From assembly GCA_016711105.1 (NCBI GenBank), contig JADJTO010000005.1, positions 239,238-303,237 on the forward strand: 64,000 bases of DNA, in the 5' to 3' direction. The stretch comes from Micropruina sp. GTDB taxonomy: Bacteria > Actinomycetota > Actinomycetes > Propionibacteriales > Propionibacteriaceae. Shown one piece after another: positions 9,480 to 21,121 of the stretch. Every line of letters begins with the position of its first letter. The stretch's first letter is position 1. Both the position numbers and the translations under genes were made by a program. The notes under the pieces are model-generated. The model did no database searches. It had not been told where the DNA came from and worked only from the letters and a program-made list of their open reading frames with translations.

Positions 9480-10880
<1,401 letters not shown>

Positions 10881-10924
10881 CTTGGGCGTCCGAGCCCCAA
10901 GAGCGACTTCGCCCCCACAAAGGG

Positions 10925-10956
10925 CACTCCGCCCGCGTCCTGCTGCGGGCGGAGTG
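10925..10956 (+). terminator. Hairpin terminator after fumC
   Basis: CACTCCGCCCGC (10925-10936) pairs perfectly with GCGGGCGGAGTG (10945-10956) around an 8-base loop, followed by GTTGTCTT. This is a typical intrinsic terminator layout. Confidence 0.8.
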
Positions 10957-10987
10957 GTTGTCTTGCGAGCGAAGTGGGCCGCTGGGC

Positions 10988-11434
10988 TCAGCGTCCCGGC
11001 AGCGGGATGACCGGGCAGACGAAGGAACGGACGACCCCGTTGTCCACGGCCGTGCCGTCAGCCATCGCCTGAGCCAGCTCCGCGTCGGCGTCGAGCACGC
11101 CGTTGCCGTTGGCATCGCCGGAGGCAAGGGCGGCCGCATACCCGTCCGGGAAGCCGAGCGCGCGCACCTGCCAGCGTCCGCCGTTGTAGTCGCTATCGCC
11201 GGGGGCGGCGGTGGCCACGTTCGGCTGGTAGCCGCCGAAGGCATAGATCGTGTCCCACGAGTGAGCGGGGGCAGGGGTGTTGCTGAGATCGGTGGGGGTG
11301 GCCACCGTCCGATAGCCGACGCCGTCGACGTAGAACGCCATCCCCGTGACCCCTTGGGCCTGGGCAGTTCCCGCACCCGCAGCCAGGGCCAGCACGGCCG
11401 CGCCGACCGCCAAAGCAATTCGCTGTACACGCAT
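10988..11434 (-). CDS. Secreted protein with one calcium-binding-like loop
   Basis: 148-residue exported protein. ATG 11434 has GGGAGG upstream and starts a clean signal peptide (RIALAVGAAVLALAAGAG, cleavage after AQA). The mature domain has MAFYVDGVGYRTVATPTD and YAFGGYQPNVATAAP, followed by ASGDANGNGVLDADAEL, which looks like an EF-hand/dockerin-type DxNxNGxxD loop. A single Cys (SFVCPV) lies near the C-terminus. Function not recognised; calcium binding is inferred from the loop. It converges with fumC. Confidence 0.65.
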   Translation of the reverse strand: MRVQRIALAVGAAVLALAAGAGTAQAQGVTGMAFYVDGVGYRTVATPTDLSNTPAPAHSWDTIYAFGGYQPNVATAAPGDSDYNGGRWQVRALGFPDGYAAALASGDANGNGVLDADAELAQAMADGTAVDNGVVRSFVCPVIPLPGR

Positions 11435-11561
11435 TTCTTGAATCCTCCCTCGATCCCGACCCGGTGGTCGGCGATGACTCAATCAAACGTCTGCACGTGC
11501 GCCAATCCCATTGCGGTCAGCTTCCGGCTGCTTACGTTCCGATTAACTGGCAAGCATCGGC

Positions 11562-11954
11562 TCAGCCCATCATCCCCGTTTCAATGTTGAGAATGTTGCC
11601 GTCCGGGTCCTCGAACCAGACCGAGCGGGTCTCGCCCATCACGGCGACGCCGTCCTCCCAGACGAGCCCTTCCAACTCGAAGGTCTGGAAGTCGACGCCC
11701 TTCTCGCGCAGCATGGCCACGCTGGCTTCGAACTCTTCCAGCGGAACCATGAAACTCATGGCGGTGGCCTTGTTGGTGCCGGCGAAACCGGAGGGATACA
11801 CCAGGAAGGAGCCGGATCCGGCGGCGGCGTACAGGACTCCGTCGGGAAGATCACCCACCTGGGGGCTGAACCCGAGCACTCCTTCGTAGAAATCTCGAGC
11901 AGCCTGCAGATCGGCGACCCCAAGTGTGGGCATCGGGGCATAGTCGGCGAGCAT
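11562..11954 (-). CDS. VOC superfamily (glyoxalase/bleomycin-resistance fold) protein
   Basis: 130 residues starting at ATG 11954, preceded by GGGAGG; the longer frame upstream adds only low-complexity residues. It has the VOC pattern: LADLQAARDFYEGVLGF-type first helix (here VADLQAARDFYEGVLGF), then LYAAAGSGSFLVYPSG, and the second half ending SVWFEDPDGNILNIET, where the final Glu is the usual metal ligand of these enzymes. The reaction cannot be told from the fold, since it covers lyases, dioxygenases and antibiotic-binding proteins. Confidence 0.8.
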   Translation of the reverse strand: MLADYAPMPTLGVADLQAARDFYEGVLGFSPQVGDLPDGVLYAAAGSGSFLVYPSGFAGTNKATAMSFMVPLEEFEASVAMLREKGVDFQTFELEGLVWEDGVAVMGETRSVWFEDPDGNILNIETGMMG

Positions 11955-12065
11955 GACACCTCCCATTCGGATCGGACGACCGTCGTCCGATCGGCGACTC
12001 ATCGTAAGCTCGCCCCCGGACGCCGCCAAGGCGTCGAATTGCGTAGGCCACGGTCACCGGCGCTC

Positions 12066-13319
12066 TCAACCCGCCTCGGGCCGGCGCTCGATCGGGTCGG
12101 ACGCCGCGTGCTCGCGTCGGGCCAAGAAGGCGAACGGGATCGCCACGGACTGGATCAGCGCCGCCACCGCGAACGAGCCGGGATACCCGGAGAGGTCGGC
12201 GACTCGTCCGAGCCCGGGCTGGATGACGACGCCCCCGGCCGAGCCCATCAGCGAATCGAACGACAGCACCGTGGCGCGTCGACCCGAGGGGATCTCGCCG
12301 TTCAGGAAGGACTGCCGCAGCGGCCCCCCGATCGCGCCGATCATCGCCCACGCGGCGACGACGATCAGGGCCATCACCAGGTTGGTGCTCCAGGCCAGCA
12401 CCCCCAGAAGGACGGCCGAGAGCGCGACCTGCAGGATCAGCGCGTCCGTGCGTCGGGTGAACCATCGCCCGACGACCCCCACGAGCAGTCCGCCCAGAAT
12501 CTGTGCTCCGGCCACCAGGGCAGAGGCCAGCCCGGCGATCGCGTAGGCACCCGGTTGGCCGTAGAGCTGGAGCAGGAAGGGCTGCAGGGCGTAGAAGATG
12601 TAGATCCCGATGCCGGAGGTGAAGGGTGCGGCCAGCATCAGCCAGCGGACGGGCCGGTTCCGCAACCCGTCCTCGACGGCACCGGCCAGCACACTGCGGA
12701 CGGCCGCCCCCGGCGTGGCGTGGGCATCGGGGGTGAAGCCGAGATCGCGCATGAACCGCCAGGCGATGATCAGCGAGATCGTGAGCAGGCCGGCGCGCAG
12801 CAGGTAGGGCACGCCGAGGTCGGTGACCTGGGCGATCACGCCGCCGAGCACCGATCCGGCCAGCATGGCGATCCCGGCGACGACCTGGGCGCGTCCGAAG
12901 ACCGACTCGAGACTGCCGGTGAACCCGGTGGCGTGCAGCGCGTCCACCAGCCAGGCTTCGGTGGCGCCGGAGAGGAAGGTGAAGCCCAGACCGATCAGCA
13001 CCGAGGCGATCGCCCAGCCCCACAGCGGCGCCCGGATGGCCCACATGCCGACGTAGAGGAGGGTGGAGACGAGCAGGGTGCCGCCGCCCAGAAGATAGGA
13101 GAATCGGCGCCCCCGGGTGTCGGCGACCACGCCGGTCGGTACTTCGAACAGCACCATGCCAAGGGTGAAGAAGGCGTTGGCCAGGAATGCTTCGGTGTTA
13201 CTCAGGCCGGCATCGAGCAGAAACAGGGTGTTGACGCCCCAGATGACCGAGGCCGCCACGGTGGTAGACGCGGTGAGCGCCAGGTAGGCGCGCTGGATTC
13301 CCAACGCCGGATCGAGCAT
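12066..13319 (-). CDS. MFS transporter, drug-efflux-like
   Basis: 417 residues with twelve predicted membrane segments from ATG 13319. Motif A is seen as GVVADTRGRRFSYLLGG and a second copy as VVGRWFTRRTDAL. FLSGATEAWLVDAL and GGPLRQSFLNGEIPSGRRATVLSF are typical of the DHA3-like MFS group that includes efflux pumps. The 49 extra residues upstream of this ATG in the open frame are Arg/Pro-rich and not protein-like, so I exclude them. Substrate unknown. Confidence 0.75.
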   Translation of the reverse strand: MLDPALGIQRAYLALTASTTVAASVIWGVNTLFLLDAGLSNTEAFLANAFFTLGMVLFEVPTGVVADTRGRRFSYLLGGGTLLVSTLLYVGMWAIRAPLWGWAIASVLIGLGFTFLSGATEAWLVDALHATGFTGSLESVFGRAQVVAGIAMLAGSVLGGVIAQVTDLGVPYLLRAGLLTISLIIAWRFMRDLGFTPDAHATPGAAVRSVLAGAVEDGLRNRPVRWLMLAAPFTSGIGIYIFYALQPFLLQLYGQPGAYAIAGLASALVAGAQILGGLLVGVVGRWFTRRTDALILQVALSAVLLGVLAWSTNLVMALIVVAAWAMIGAIGGPLRQSFLNGEIPSGRRATVLSFDSLMGSAGGVVIQPGLGRVADLSGYPGSFAVAALIQSVAIPFAFLARREHAASDPIERRPEAG

Positions 13320-13492
13320 GGGGTGAGGGTAGACCCTCCGCTCGGGGCGCGTCGCCCCCCGATCTCCCCCCGGCCCGACACCAGGGCACTCCGGTATGGC
13401 CGACCCCGTCCAGGTGGTGGGGGAAATGTAGCGGAAATATACGCTGGCGTAACATGCCATATTCAAGTAGCTACGAATTCCTGAGGAACACC

Positions 13493-14077
13493 ATGAGCTT
13501 GCCCGAAGACCCCTACCGGACGGACCCCATGAACTTCCTATCCACCGTCGCAGAGTCCGCAGGGGCGGGCCTCCCTCGTCGTCAGCTGCTCGGCGCCGCC
13601 GCTTGGTCGGTGCCCGCGATCATCGTCGCATCTGCCGCGCCCGCGATGGCCGCCTCGACCCCGGGGACGCTCACCGTCACGAACTTCGCCGGTTCCGGCC
13701 GGCACAGCGGCGGATTCGGCCGACGTGCTTTCGCGCAGGGTCGGGTCACGTGTGGGCCCGACGACGCCCCGATCACCAACGTCATCCTGAGCTTCGGGTT
13801 CGACTCGGCGTTGATCGCCGACCAGACCCCGACGGTGATCGTCGGCACCAACTGGTCCTACCAGGGCTCGACGGTGGTGGGCTCGGTGCGCTATTTCAAC
13901 TATCTGTGGACAGGCCCCACCTTGTCGGGGGCGAACACGAGCACGACCGATCTCAGCATTCGGGTCGACGGCACGAGCGGCGCCTTCATCACCACCATTT
14001 ACGCCAAGTCGACCGGCATCTCCCAGGGCGTTCCGGTGGCCTCCCCGGTGCTCACGCTCAATATCACCAGCACCTGA
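13493..14077 (+). CDS. Tat-exported protein of unknown function
   Basis: 194 residues from ATG 13493 (TGAGGA upstream). About 30 residues in, a twin-arginine signal appears: LPRRQLLGAAAWSVPAIIV ending APAMAAS. The twin Arg and long moderately hydrophobic core suggest export in folded form. The mature part (TVTNFAGSGRHSGGFGRR onward) is rich in Ser, Thr, Gly and beta-prone residues, ending with alternating strand patterns, and has one Cys. No cofactor motif is visible. Divergent from the MFS gene; converges with the small membrane protein at 14081. Confidence 0.65.
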   Translation: MSLPEDPYRTDPMNFLSTVAESAGAGLPRRQLLGAAAWSVPAIIVASAAPAMAASTPGTLTVTNFAGSGRHSGGFGRRAFAQGRVTCGPDDAPITNVILSFGFDSALIADQTPTVIVGTNWSYQGSTVVGSVRYFNYLWTGPTLSGANTSTTDLSIRVDGTSGAFITTIYAKSTGISQGVPVASPVLTLNITST

Positions 14078-14080
14078 TCG

Positions 14081-14422
14081 TCATTCGGCTGGCTGGTCCG
14101 GGGGCTTCTTCGAACGAAGGTAGTCCCGATCGAAGGTGGCGGGCAGGTCGTCGGCGACCGGCTCCCCCGACGCCTCGCCGTCCGGGCTGTCGTCCCAACC
14201 CCGGACGTTGAGCACCCGCGAGCGATTCTCCAGGAACGACCGGTCGAAGGGCTGCGGCGGTAGCTCGTCCCCGCTGGCCGCTGCGCTCTCTGAGGGCCAC
14301 CCGTCCGGTTCGCTGGGCCACCCCTCCTGCTCTCCGACCGGGCTCCTGCGGCGTTTGCCCCACCAGGCCCCACCGCCCAGGACCAGGCCGGCCACGAGGA
14401 CGGCGATCAGAAACGGGTCCAC
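14081..14422 (-). CDS. Small single-pass membrane protein
   Basis: 113 residues from a GTG start with GGGAG upstream. One N-terminal membrane helix (PFLIAVLVAGLVLGGGAWWG) is followed by a basic stop-transfer KRRR and a Pro/Ser/Glu-rich cytoplasmic tail with two repeated motifs: PFDRSFLENRS and TFDRDYLRSKK. The repeated FDRxxL pattern hints at a binding peptide. Family unknown. Confidence 0.55.
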   Translation of the reverse strand: MDPFLIAVLVAGLVLGGGAWWGKRRRSPVGEQEGWPSEPDGWPSESAAASGDELPPQPFDRSFLENRSRVLNVRGWDDSPDGEASGEPVADDLPATFDRDYLRSKKPPDQPAE

Positions 14423-14505
14423 TGCTGTCTCCCTCGATGCAGGTGCTGATCACGACCGTAGGGCCCGCACCGGTCACCGGCAAGCGCCGGAGGGTTCACC
14501 TGCGC

Positions 14506-15120
14506 TCAGCTGGGCAGCGCTCGTCCGCGCAGGAACCAGGCGAACGGGGTGGCCGGCCCGCCCAGCACCTGGCGGGCGTGCAACTCGGGAACCGTCCAGC
14601 CGGCCTCGGCCAGCAGCGCCGGCAGATCCCGATCGATGTGGCAGCCGCCGCTGACCCGGCCCCACAGCGGCTGGATGGCACGGGCGATGCGCTGTACTCG
14701 CGGGTTGGGGTGCAATGAATGCTCGGCGAAGTGCAGCGCCCCACCCGGCTTGAGCACCCGCCGCGCTTCCGCCAACGCCTGGCCGAGGTCGGGGATCGAG
14801 CACAGCGTCCAGGTCGAGACCACCGCGTCGGCGCTGCCGTCGGGAAGCGCCAACAGTTCAGCGGTGGTCCCGACCCGGTTGACCGGACGTCCGAACGCGG
14901 CCACTCGGTCGGCCGCGAGCAGCCAGCCGTCGTCGCTCGGGTCGACCGCCAGCACCTCGCTCACCAGCGGACCGTAATGCGCCAGGTTCGCCCCGGAGCC
15001 GAAACCGATCTCCAGCACGCGTCCGCTGACCGCAGCGCAGGTGCCACGCCGCCACGACCCGACCAGTGGTTCGTTGAGGACGAGATCGACCAGTCGGGTG
15101 CGCAGCATGGCTCCCATCAT
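14506..15120 (-). CDS. Class I SAM-dependent methyltransferase
   Basis: 204 residues. Motif I VLEIGFGSGANLAHY (SAM-binding glycine loop), acidic motif EVLAVDPSDD, motif post-I LPDGSADAVVSTWTLCSI, and RVLKPGGALHFAEH place it in the Methyltransf_11/UbiE-like group. The C-terminal part RVQRIARAIQPLWGRVSGGCHIDRDL resembles phospholipid or METTL7-like methyltransferases. The acceptor is not determinable. It ends 83 bases before the GTG-started membrane protein gene in the same direction. Confidence 0.8.
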   Translation of the reverse strand: MMGAMLRTRLVDLVLNEPLVGSWRRGTCAAVSGRVLEIGFGSGANLAHYGPLVSEVLAVDPSDDGWLLAADRVAAFGRPVNRVGTTAELLALPDGSADAVVSTWTLCSIPDLGQALAEARRVLKPGGALHFAEHSLHPNPRVQRIARAIQPLWGRVSGGCHIDRDLPALLAEAGWTVPELHARQVLGGPATPFAWFLRGRALPS

Positions 15121-15136
15121 GCCCTTGCGGGTTGGT

Positions 15137-17357
<2,221 letters not shown>

Positions 17358-17495
17358 GAGCGGCCTTTCGGGAGGGTGGTGCGGGGATGCGGGGTGGCTC
17401 AGGGGGAGGCGGACATGCCGCAGTGCGGGGTGGTTGGGGGTGTTCTCAGGCTGGTTCGGAGTTGCGCTAACTCTAGTGATGACCCCGGATCACCA

Positions 17496-17510
17496 TGCGC
17501 ATAATGCGCA
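17496..17510. promoter_or_regulatory. Perfect palindrome upstream of katG (possible operator)
   Basis: TGCGCATAATGCGCA is a perfect 7-1-7 inverted repeat in the 280-bp space between katG and the SQR-like gene, about 139 bp upstream of the katG start. It could be a site for a dimeric regulator; no known regulon consensus is assigned. Confidence 0.45.
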
Positions 17511-17638
17511 CGTTGAAGGCGAGAAAGCGCAGGAATTGAAACGGCAGCGATTGCCGTTGGGCGAGCGTTTTCGGCGTCGGCAGCGGCGCTTTGGACACGT
17601 CCAGCAGGGGCTGGTCGGTGGGTTCAGGGTTCATCGCT

Positions 17639-19093
17639 TCACTCCGGAATCAGTTGCCAGCCCGGCAGGGCCTTGGCCTTGTAGAGGAACAGGTAATGCA
17701 GCATCAGCTTCACCCAATGCCCGTGCAGGCCGAGTTCACCCCGGGTGGTGGCGGTGTCGCGTCCGGTGGGGAAGACCGAATAGTCGGGCACGACCGGCAT
17801 CATCGTCATCGCGGCCGCCGACCCGTTGGTCAGACCGGCCCCCGCTGAGGCGACGCAGGCCGCGCCCATGGACGCCATCGACGCCGTGTGCGCCGGGGCG
17901 TCGGCACCGTTCTTGATCCGATCTGCGATGGTCAGCGCGGCCGTCTTGCCCATCACCCCGGACGGCATGCCGGTGCGTGGCGGGGCCGGGGCGACGACGG
18001 TGCCGTTGGCAGTCTTGCGGGGGCGCGAGATCTGATGCGGCGGCGCGAACGCGATCCCGACGGCGAAGACGTTGGAGTAGCCGGGCGCCTGGTAGGTCGT
18101 GGGCCAGTCGGCTCCGCGCCACTCCTCGTAGGGCTTCGGGGTGTAGTCGGCGTCGACCTTCATGAAGCCGGCCGGGGAGAACAGCTCGGCGCTGATGTCG
18201 CGTCCGTCCGCGGCGTAGGCAGTGAGCGGGACACCGCCGAAGGGTGGCAGCAGCATGGCGAAGTCGAACGGTAAGGCGTGGTGAGCGCCGTCCAACGTTT
18301 CGTAGTGGATCAGCCCGGCCTCCACCTTCTCCACGTGGGCGCCGACGATGGCTTGCACCTCGCGTTCGCGGAAGAGTGAACTCGTCCACAGTTCGCTGGT
18401 GGTGAGGAACCCCTGCTGGTCGAACACCATCCCGTCCACGCCGAAGTCGCCGAGCGCGGCCTCGTTGGTCAGGTAGATCACGCCGGCCAACTCCCGGACG
18501 CCGGCCTCCCGCAGTTCGTGATCGACGTTGAACACGTACTCGAAGGCTGCGCCCTGGCAGGTGCAGGTGCCGTGGCCCATGCCGATCACCAGGGTTTGTG
18601 GTCGTCCGGTTTTGAGGACGGCGATCACCTCGCGCAACTTCTCGGCCGCCTCGGTGGCGTGCTGGGCGGTGCAGACCGAGAGCGTGTGGCCGGTGGGGCC
18701 GAGCCCGGCCGTGGCCTCGAACTTCAGCTTCGGGCCGGTGGCGTTGATCAGGTAGTCGTAGCGGAGTCGCTGGGTGGTCCCCGCCGTGGCCGGGTCGGTG
18801 GATTCGATGTCGACCGCGCCGCGCGCGTCCGTGGAATCCCCCTGGGGGTGGATCGCGGTGGCTTTGGCCTGGCGGAAGGTGATCCCTTGGCGTTGATAGA
18901 CCGGCGCCAGCGGGAAAGTCACGTCGCGGGTGGTCATCTCGCCGACCCCGACCCAGATGTTGGAGGGGATCCAATTCCAATGCGAGTTGGGGGAGACCAC
19001 GGTCACGTTGTGCCTCTTGTCGAGCAGGCGCCGCAGGTGCAGCGCAGCTGTGTGTCCGGAGATGCCGGCCCCGAGAATCACGACATCACTCAT
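17639..19093 (-). CDS. Sulfide:quinone oxidoreductase-like FAD flavoprotein
   Basis: 484 residues from ATG 19093. The FAD-binding dinucleotide fold is at the start (DVVILGAGISGHTAALHLRR), followed by YDYLINATGPKLKFEATAG and a second nucleotide region TLVIGMGHGTCTCQGAAFEY with a Cys pair. A further Cys-bearing segment, the FAD contact YSNVFAVGIAF, and a C-terminal amphipathic stretch (VKLMLHYLFLYKAKALPGW) are like the membrane-anchoring end of SQR enzymes. It probably passes electrons to quinone; sulfide as donor is inferred only. The promoter contains a CsoR-type operator at 19147, so it may respond to copper or sulfane sulfur. Confidence 0.7.
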   Translation of the reverse strand: MSDVVILGAGISGHTAALHLRRLLDKRHNVTVVSPNSHWNWIPSNIWVGVGEMTTRDVTFPLAPVYQRQGITFRQAKATAIHPQGDSTDARGAVDIESTDPATAGTTQRLRYDYLINATGPKLKFEATAGLGPTGHTLSVCTAQHATEAAEKLREVIAVLKTGRPQTLVIGMGHGTCTCQGAAFEYVFNVDHELREAGVRELAGVIYLTNEAALGDFGVDGMVFDQQGFLTTSELWTSSLFREREVQAIVGAHVEKVEAGLIHYETLDGAHHALPFDFAMLLPPFGGVPLTAYAADGRDISAELFSPAGFMKVDADYTPKPYEEWRGADWPTTYQAPGYSNVFAVGIAFAPPHQISRPRKTANGTVVAPAPPRTGMPSGVMGKTAALTIADRIKNGADAPAHTASMASMGAACVASAGAGLTNGSAAAMTMMPVVPDYSVFPTGRDTATTRGELGLHGHWVKLMLHYLFLYKAKALPGWQLIPE

Positions 19094-19146
19094 GAGTTGC
19101 GTCCTTGCTGTCGGCGTCTTCGTCGACGGTCGATTGGCTCGATGGT

Positions 19147-19162
19147 ATACCCCTAGGGGTAT
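19147..19162. promoter_or_regulatory. CsoR/CstR-type operator in a divergent promoter
   Basis: ATACCCCTAGGGGTAT is a perfect 16-bp palindrome, the form known for CsoR-family operators. It lies 53 bp upstream of the SQR-like gene (minus strand) and 121 bp upstream of the PCuAC gene (plus strand). A near-identical site precedes csoR at 31755. Confidence 0.75.
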
Positions 19163-19283
19163 CCTGGCATAGGGGCGCTCGGTGGTCCACGAGGCGGACC
19201 TTCGGGGGGAGGTCCGGGGGGACGTGAACCGCTGGGCGCCCCTTGAAAGCTGACCCTGCCCCGGTTCCAACGAAGGATGGTTC

Positions 19284-19835
19284 GTGAAGAAGTCGCTCGT
19301 CACCCTGTTCACCCTGCTGGCGCTCGCCGGCTGCACCGGCGGAATCGCCGCGCCGATGACCTCGGCCGGCTCGACTCCCTCGGCGTCGGCCGCGTCCCCG
19401 ATCATCGCGGAGGCCGCGTGGGTGCGTGCCACCACCGGGGCCACCAACGCCTCGATGACCGGCGCCTTCATGTCGTTGGTGAATCCGGGTGAGACCGAGA
19501 TCAGGCTGGTCGGGGCAAGCACCTCGGTGGCGCCGATGGTGCAGATCCACGAGATGGTCAGCGTGGACGGAGCCATGGTGATGCAGGAGGCGACCGGCGG
19601 CGTGGCCATCCCCGTCGGAGGGCACCTGCACCTCAAGCCGGGCAGCTACCACGTGATGCTGATGATGCTGAAGGCTCCGCTGGCGGTCGGGGATCAGGTG
19701 CCGCTCACGCTTCGCTTCTCGGACGGGTCGCAGCTGGAGGTCAACGCACCGGTGAAGGCCTTCGTGGAGGAGGAGGACCACTACCACTCGGCAAGTCCCA
19801 GCCCGAGCATGAGCCCGAGTTCGACGGGCTCATGA
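19284..19835 (+). CDS. PCuAC-type copper chaperone lipoprotein
   Basis: 183 residues. The signal has a lipobox (LLALAGC), so it is anchored on the outer face of the membrane. The PCuAC fold and copper ligands are seen as VQIHEMVSVDGAMVMQE and later GGHLHLKPGSYHVMLMML, which fits the family H(M)x10Mx21HxM pattern; the extra His/Met-rich tail (DHYHSASPSPSMSPS) could also bind metal. It binds Cu(I) outside the cell, often for delivery to oxidase or other enzymes. Its stop overlaps the next gene (ATGA), so it is co-expressed with the DyP peroxidase. Confidence 0.88.
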   Translation: MKKSLVTLFTLLALAGCTGGIAAPMTSAGSTPSASAASPIIAEAAWVRATTGATNASMTGAFMSLVNPGETEIRLVGASTSVAPMVQIHEMVSVDGAMVMQEATGGVAIPVGGHLHLKPGSYHVMLMMLKAPLAVGDQVPLTLRFSDGSQLEVNAPVKAFVEEEDHYHSASPSPSMSPSSTGS

Positions 19836-21061
19836 CCGGCGCGACTGCTGAGCCCGCGGGGTTGGGGCGCCGGGCGGTCCTAGGGTCGTCGGCCGCTGTC
19901 GGCGGGTTGGCGGTGGGATCCACGCTGGGCTGGTTCGGCGGCCAGGCCGGCTCGCCAGCTGCTCCGGTTACCCCCGAGGCCGTGATTCGGCAGCGCTACT
20001 CACCGCACGAGTTGCACCAGGCCGGGATCAGCACTCCGACGCCGGCGGTGACTCGGCTGCTGTCCTTCCGGCTCCGGACGCCGCGGGTGGCGGCCGAGCT
20101 GACCAAGCTGCTCCGGCTGTGGAGTGGCGACATCGAGGCACTGATGGCCGGGGCGCCGATCCCGGGGGACACCGCGCCCGACATGGCCCAGGCCGGGGTG
20201 TCGCTGTCGGTGACCGTCGGTTTGGGGCCACGGGTGTTCGAGTTGCCGGGGTTGGCGTCGCGGCGCCCGTCCGGTTATGTCGAGGTGCCGGCGATGGCCC
20301 ACGACCGGCTGCAAGACCGCTGGTCGGGCGGCGACGTGCTGGCCATCGTGGCCGCTGACGATCCCACCACCGTGGCGTACGCCAGCCGCCGACTGGAGCG
20401 TGACGCGGCCACCTTCGCCACCTTGGCCTGGGTGCAGGGCGGCTCGTGGCGCGGCACCGACTCGGCCGGGCAGCCCGTCACCGGACGCAACCTTTTCGGG
20501 CAGCTGGACGGCACCGCCAACCCGTCGGGGGCTGACCTGGAGGCCGTCGTCTGGGCGTCCGGGCCGGCTTGGTTCGCCGGCGGCACCACCCTGGTAGTGC
20601 GCCGGATCGAGTTGGATCTGGACTTCTGGGACGCCACCACCCGCGAGCGCCAAGAGAAAGTGATCGGACGCCGACTCGACTCGGGGGCGCCACTGACCGG
20701 AAGCCACGAGCGAGACGATCTTGACCTGACCGCGCTGGACGCGGCCGGTCGTCCGCTGATCGCGCTCGACGCCCACGCCCGACGCGCCCACCCCAGCGTC
20801 AACGGCGGGCGTCGGATTCTGCGGCGGGGACTGAACTACACCCACACCGAGGGTGGACATCGCGGGGTCGTGCCCAGCGCCGGACTGGTCTTCCTCAGCT
20901 TCCAGGCCGACCTGGCCAATCAGTACCTCCCGCTCCAAACCAGCCTCGACCAGCGCGACGCCCTCCATGATTGGACGGCCACGATCGGTTCGGCGGTATT
21001 CGCGATCCCGCCCGGTTTCGGTCCAGGTGATTGGCTCGCGCGGGGCTTGTTCGAGCCGTGA
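19832..21061 (+). CDS. Dye-decolorising (DyP-type) haem peroxidase, Tat-exported
   Basis: 409 residues. The start has a twin-arginine signal (LGRRAVLGSSAAVGGLAVGS). The DyP signature GxxDG is present as FGQLDGTANPSG with the distal Asp, and the proximal region RGLNYTHTEGGHRGVVPSAGLVFLSFQADLANQY is typical of EfeB/DyP enzymes. The known family uses haem and hydrogen peroxide on dyes, phenols or haem itself. It overlaps the PCuAC gene by four bases. The pairing suggests a periplasm-side copper/oxidative function rather than EfeUOB iron uptake, since no efeU or efeO is present. Confidence 0.85.
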   Translation: MTGATAEPAGLGRRAVLGSSAAVGGLAVGSTLGWFGGQAGSPAAPVTPEAVIRQRYSPHELHQAGISTPTPAVTRLLSFRLRTPRVAAELTKLLRLWSGDIEALMAGAPIPGDTAPDMAQAGVSLSVTVGLGPRVFELPGLASRRPSGYVEVPAMAHDRLQDRWSGGDVLAIVAADDPTTVAYASRRLERDAATFATLAWVQGGSWRGTDSAGQPVTGRNLFGQLDGTANPSGADLEAVVWASGPAWFAGGTTLVVRRIELDLDFWDATTRERQEKVIGRRLDSGAPLTGSHERDDLDLTALDAAGRPLIALDAHARRAHPSVNGGRRILRRGLNYTHTEGGHRGVVPSAGLVFLSFQADLANQYLPLQTSLDQRDALHDWTATIGSAVFAIPPGFGPGDWLARGLFEP

Positions 21062-21121
21062 GGCTTACCTGTGTAGTGATCGTCAAATCCCTGAGCCGAG
21101 CGTCCGTGCTACACATTCCGG

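Noticed and set aside
12039..13484. 481-codon plus-strand ORF opposite the MFS transporter
   Set aside because: Hydrophilic repeats of Asp, Gly and Gln without a domain; the minus-strand product has clear MFS motifs.
18518..19156. Plus-strand ORF opposite the SQR-like gene start
   Set aside because: Antisense shadow, Gly/Val/Asp-rich, without domain; it also runs over the CsoR operator.
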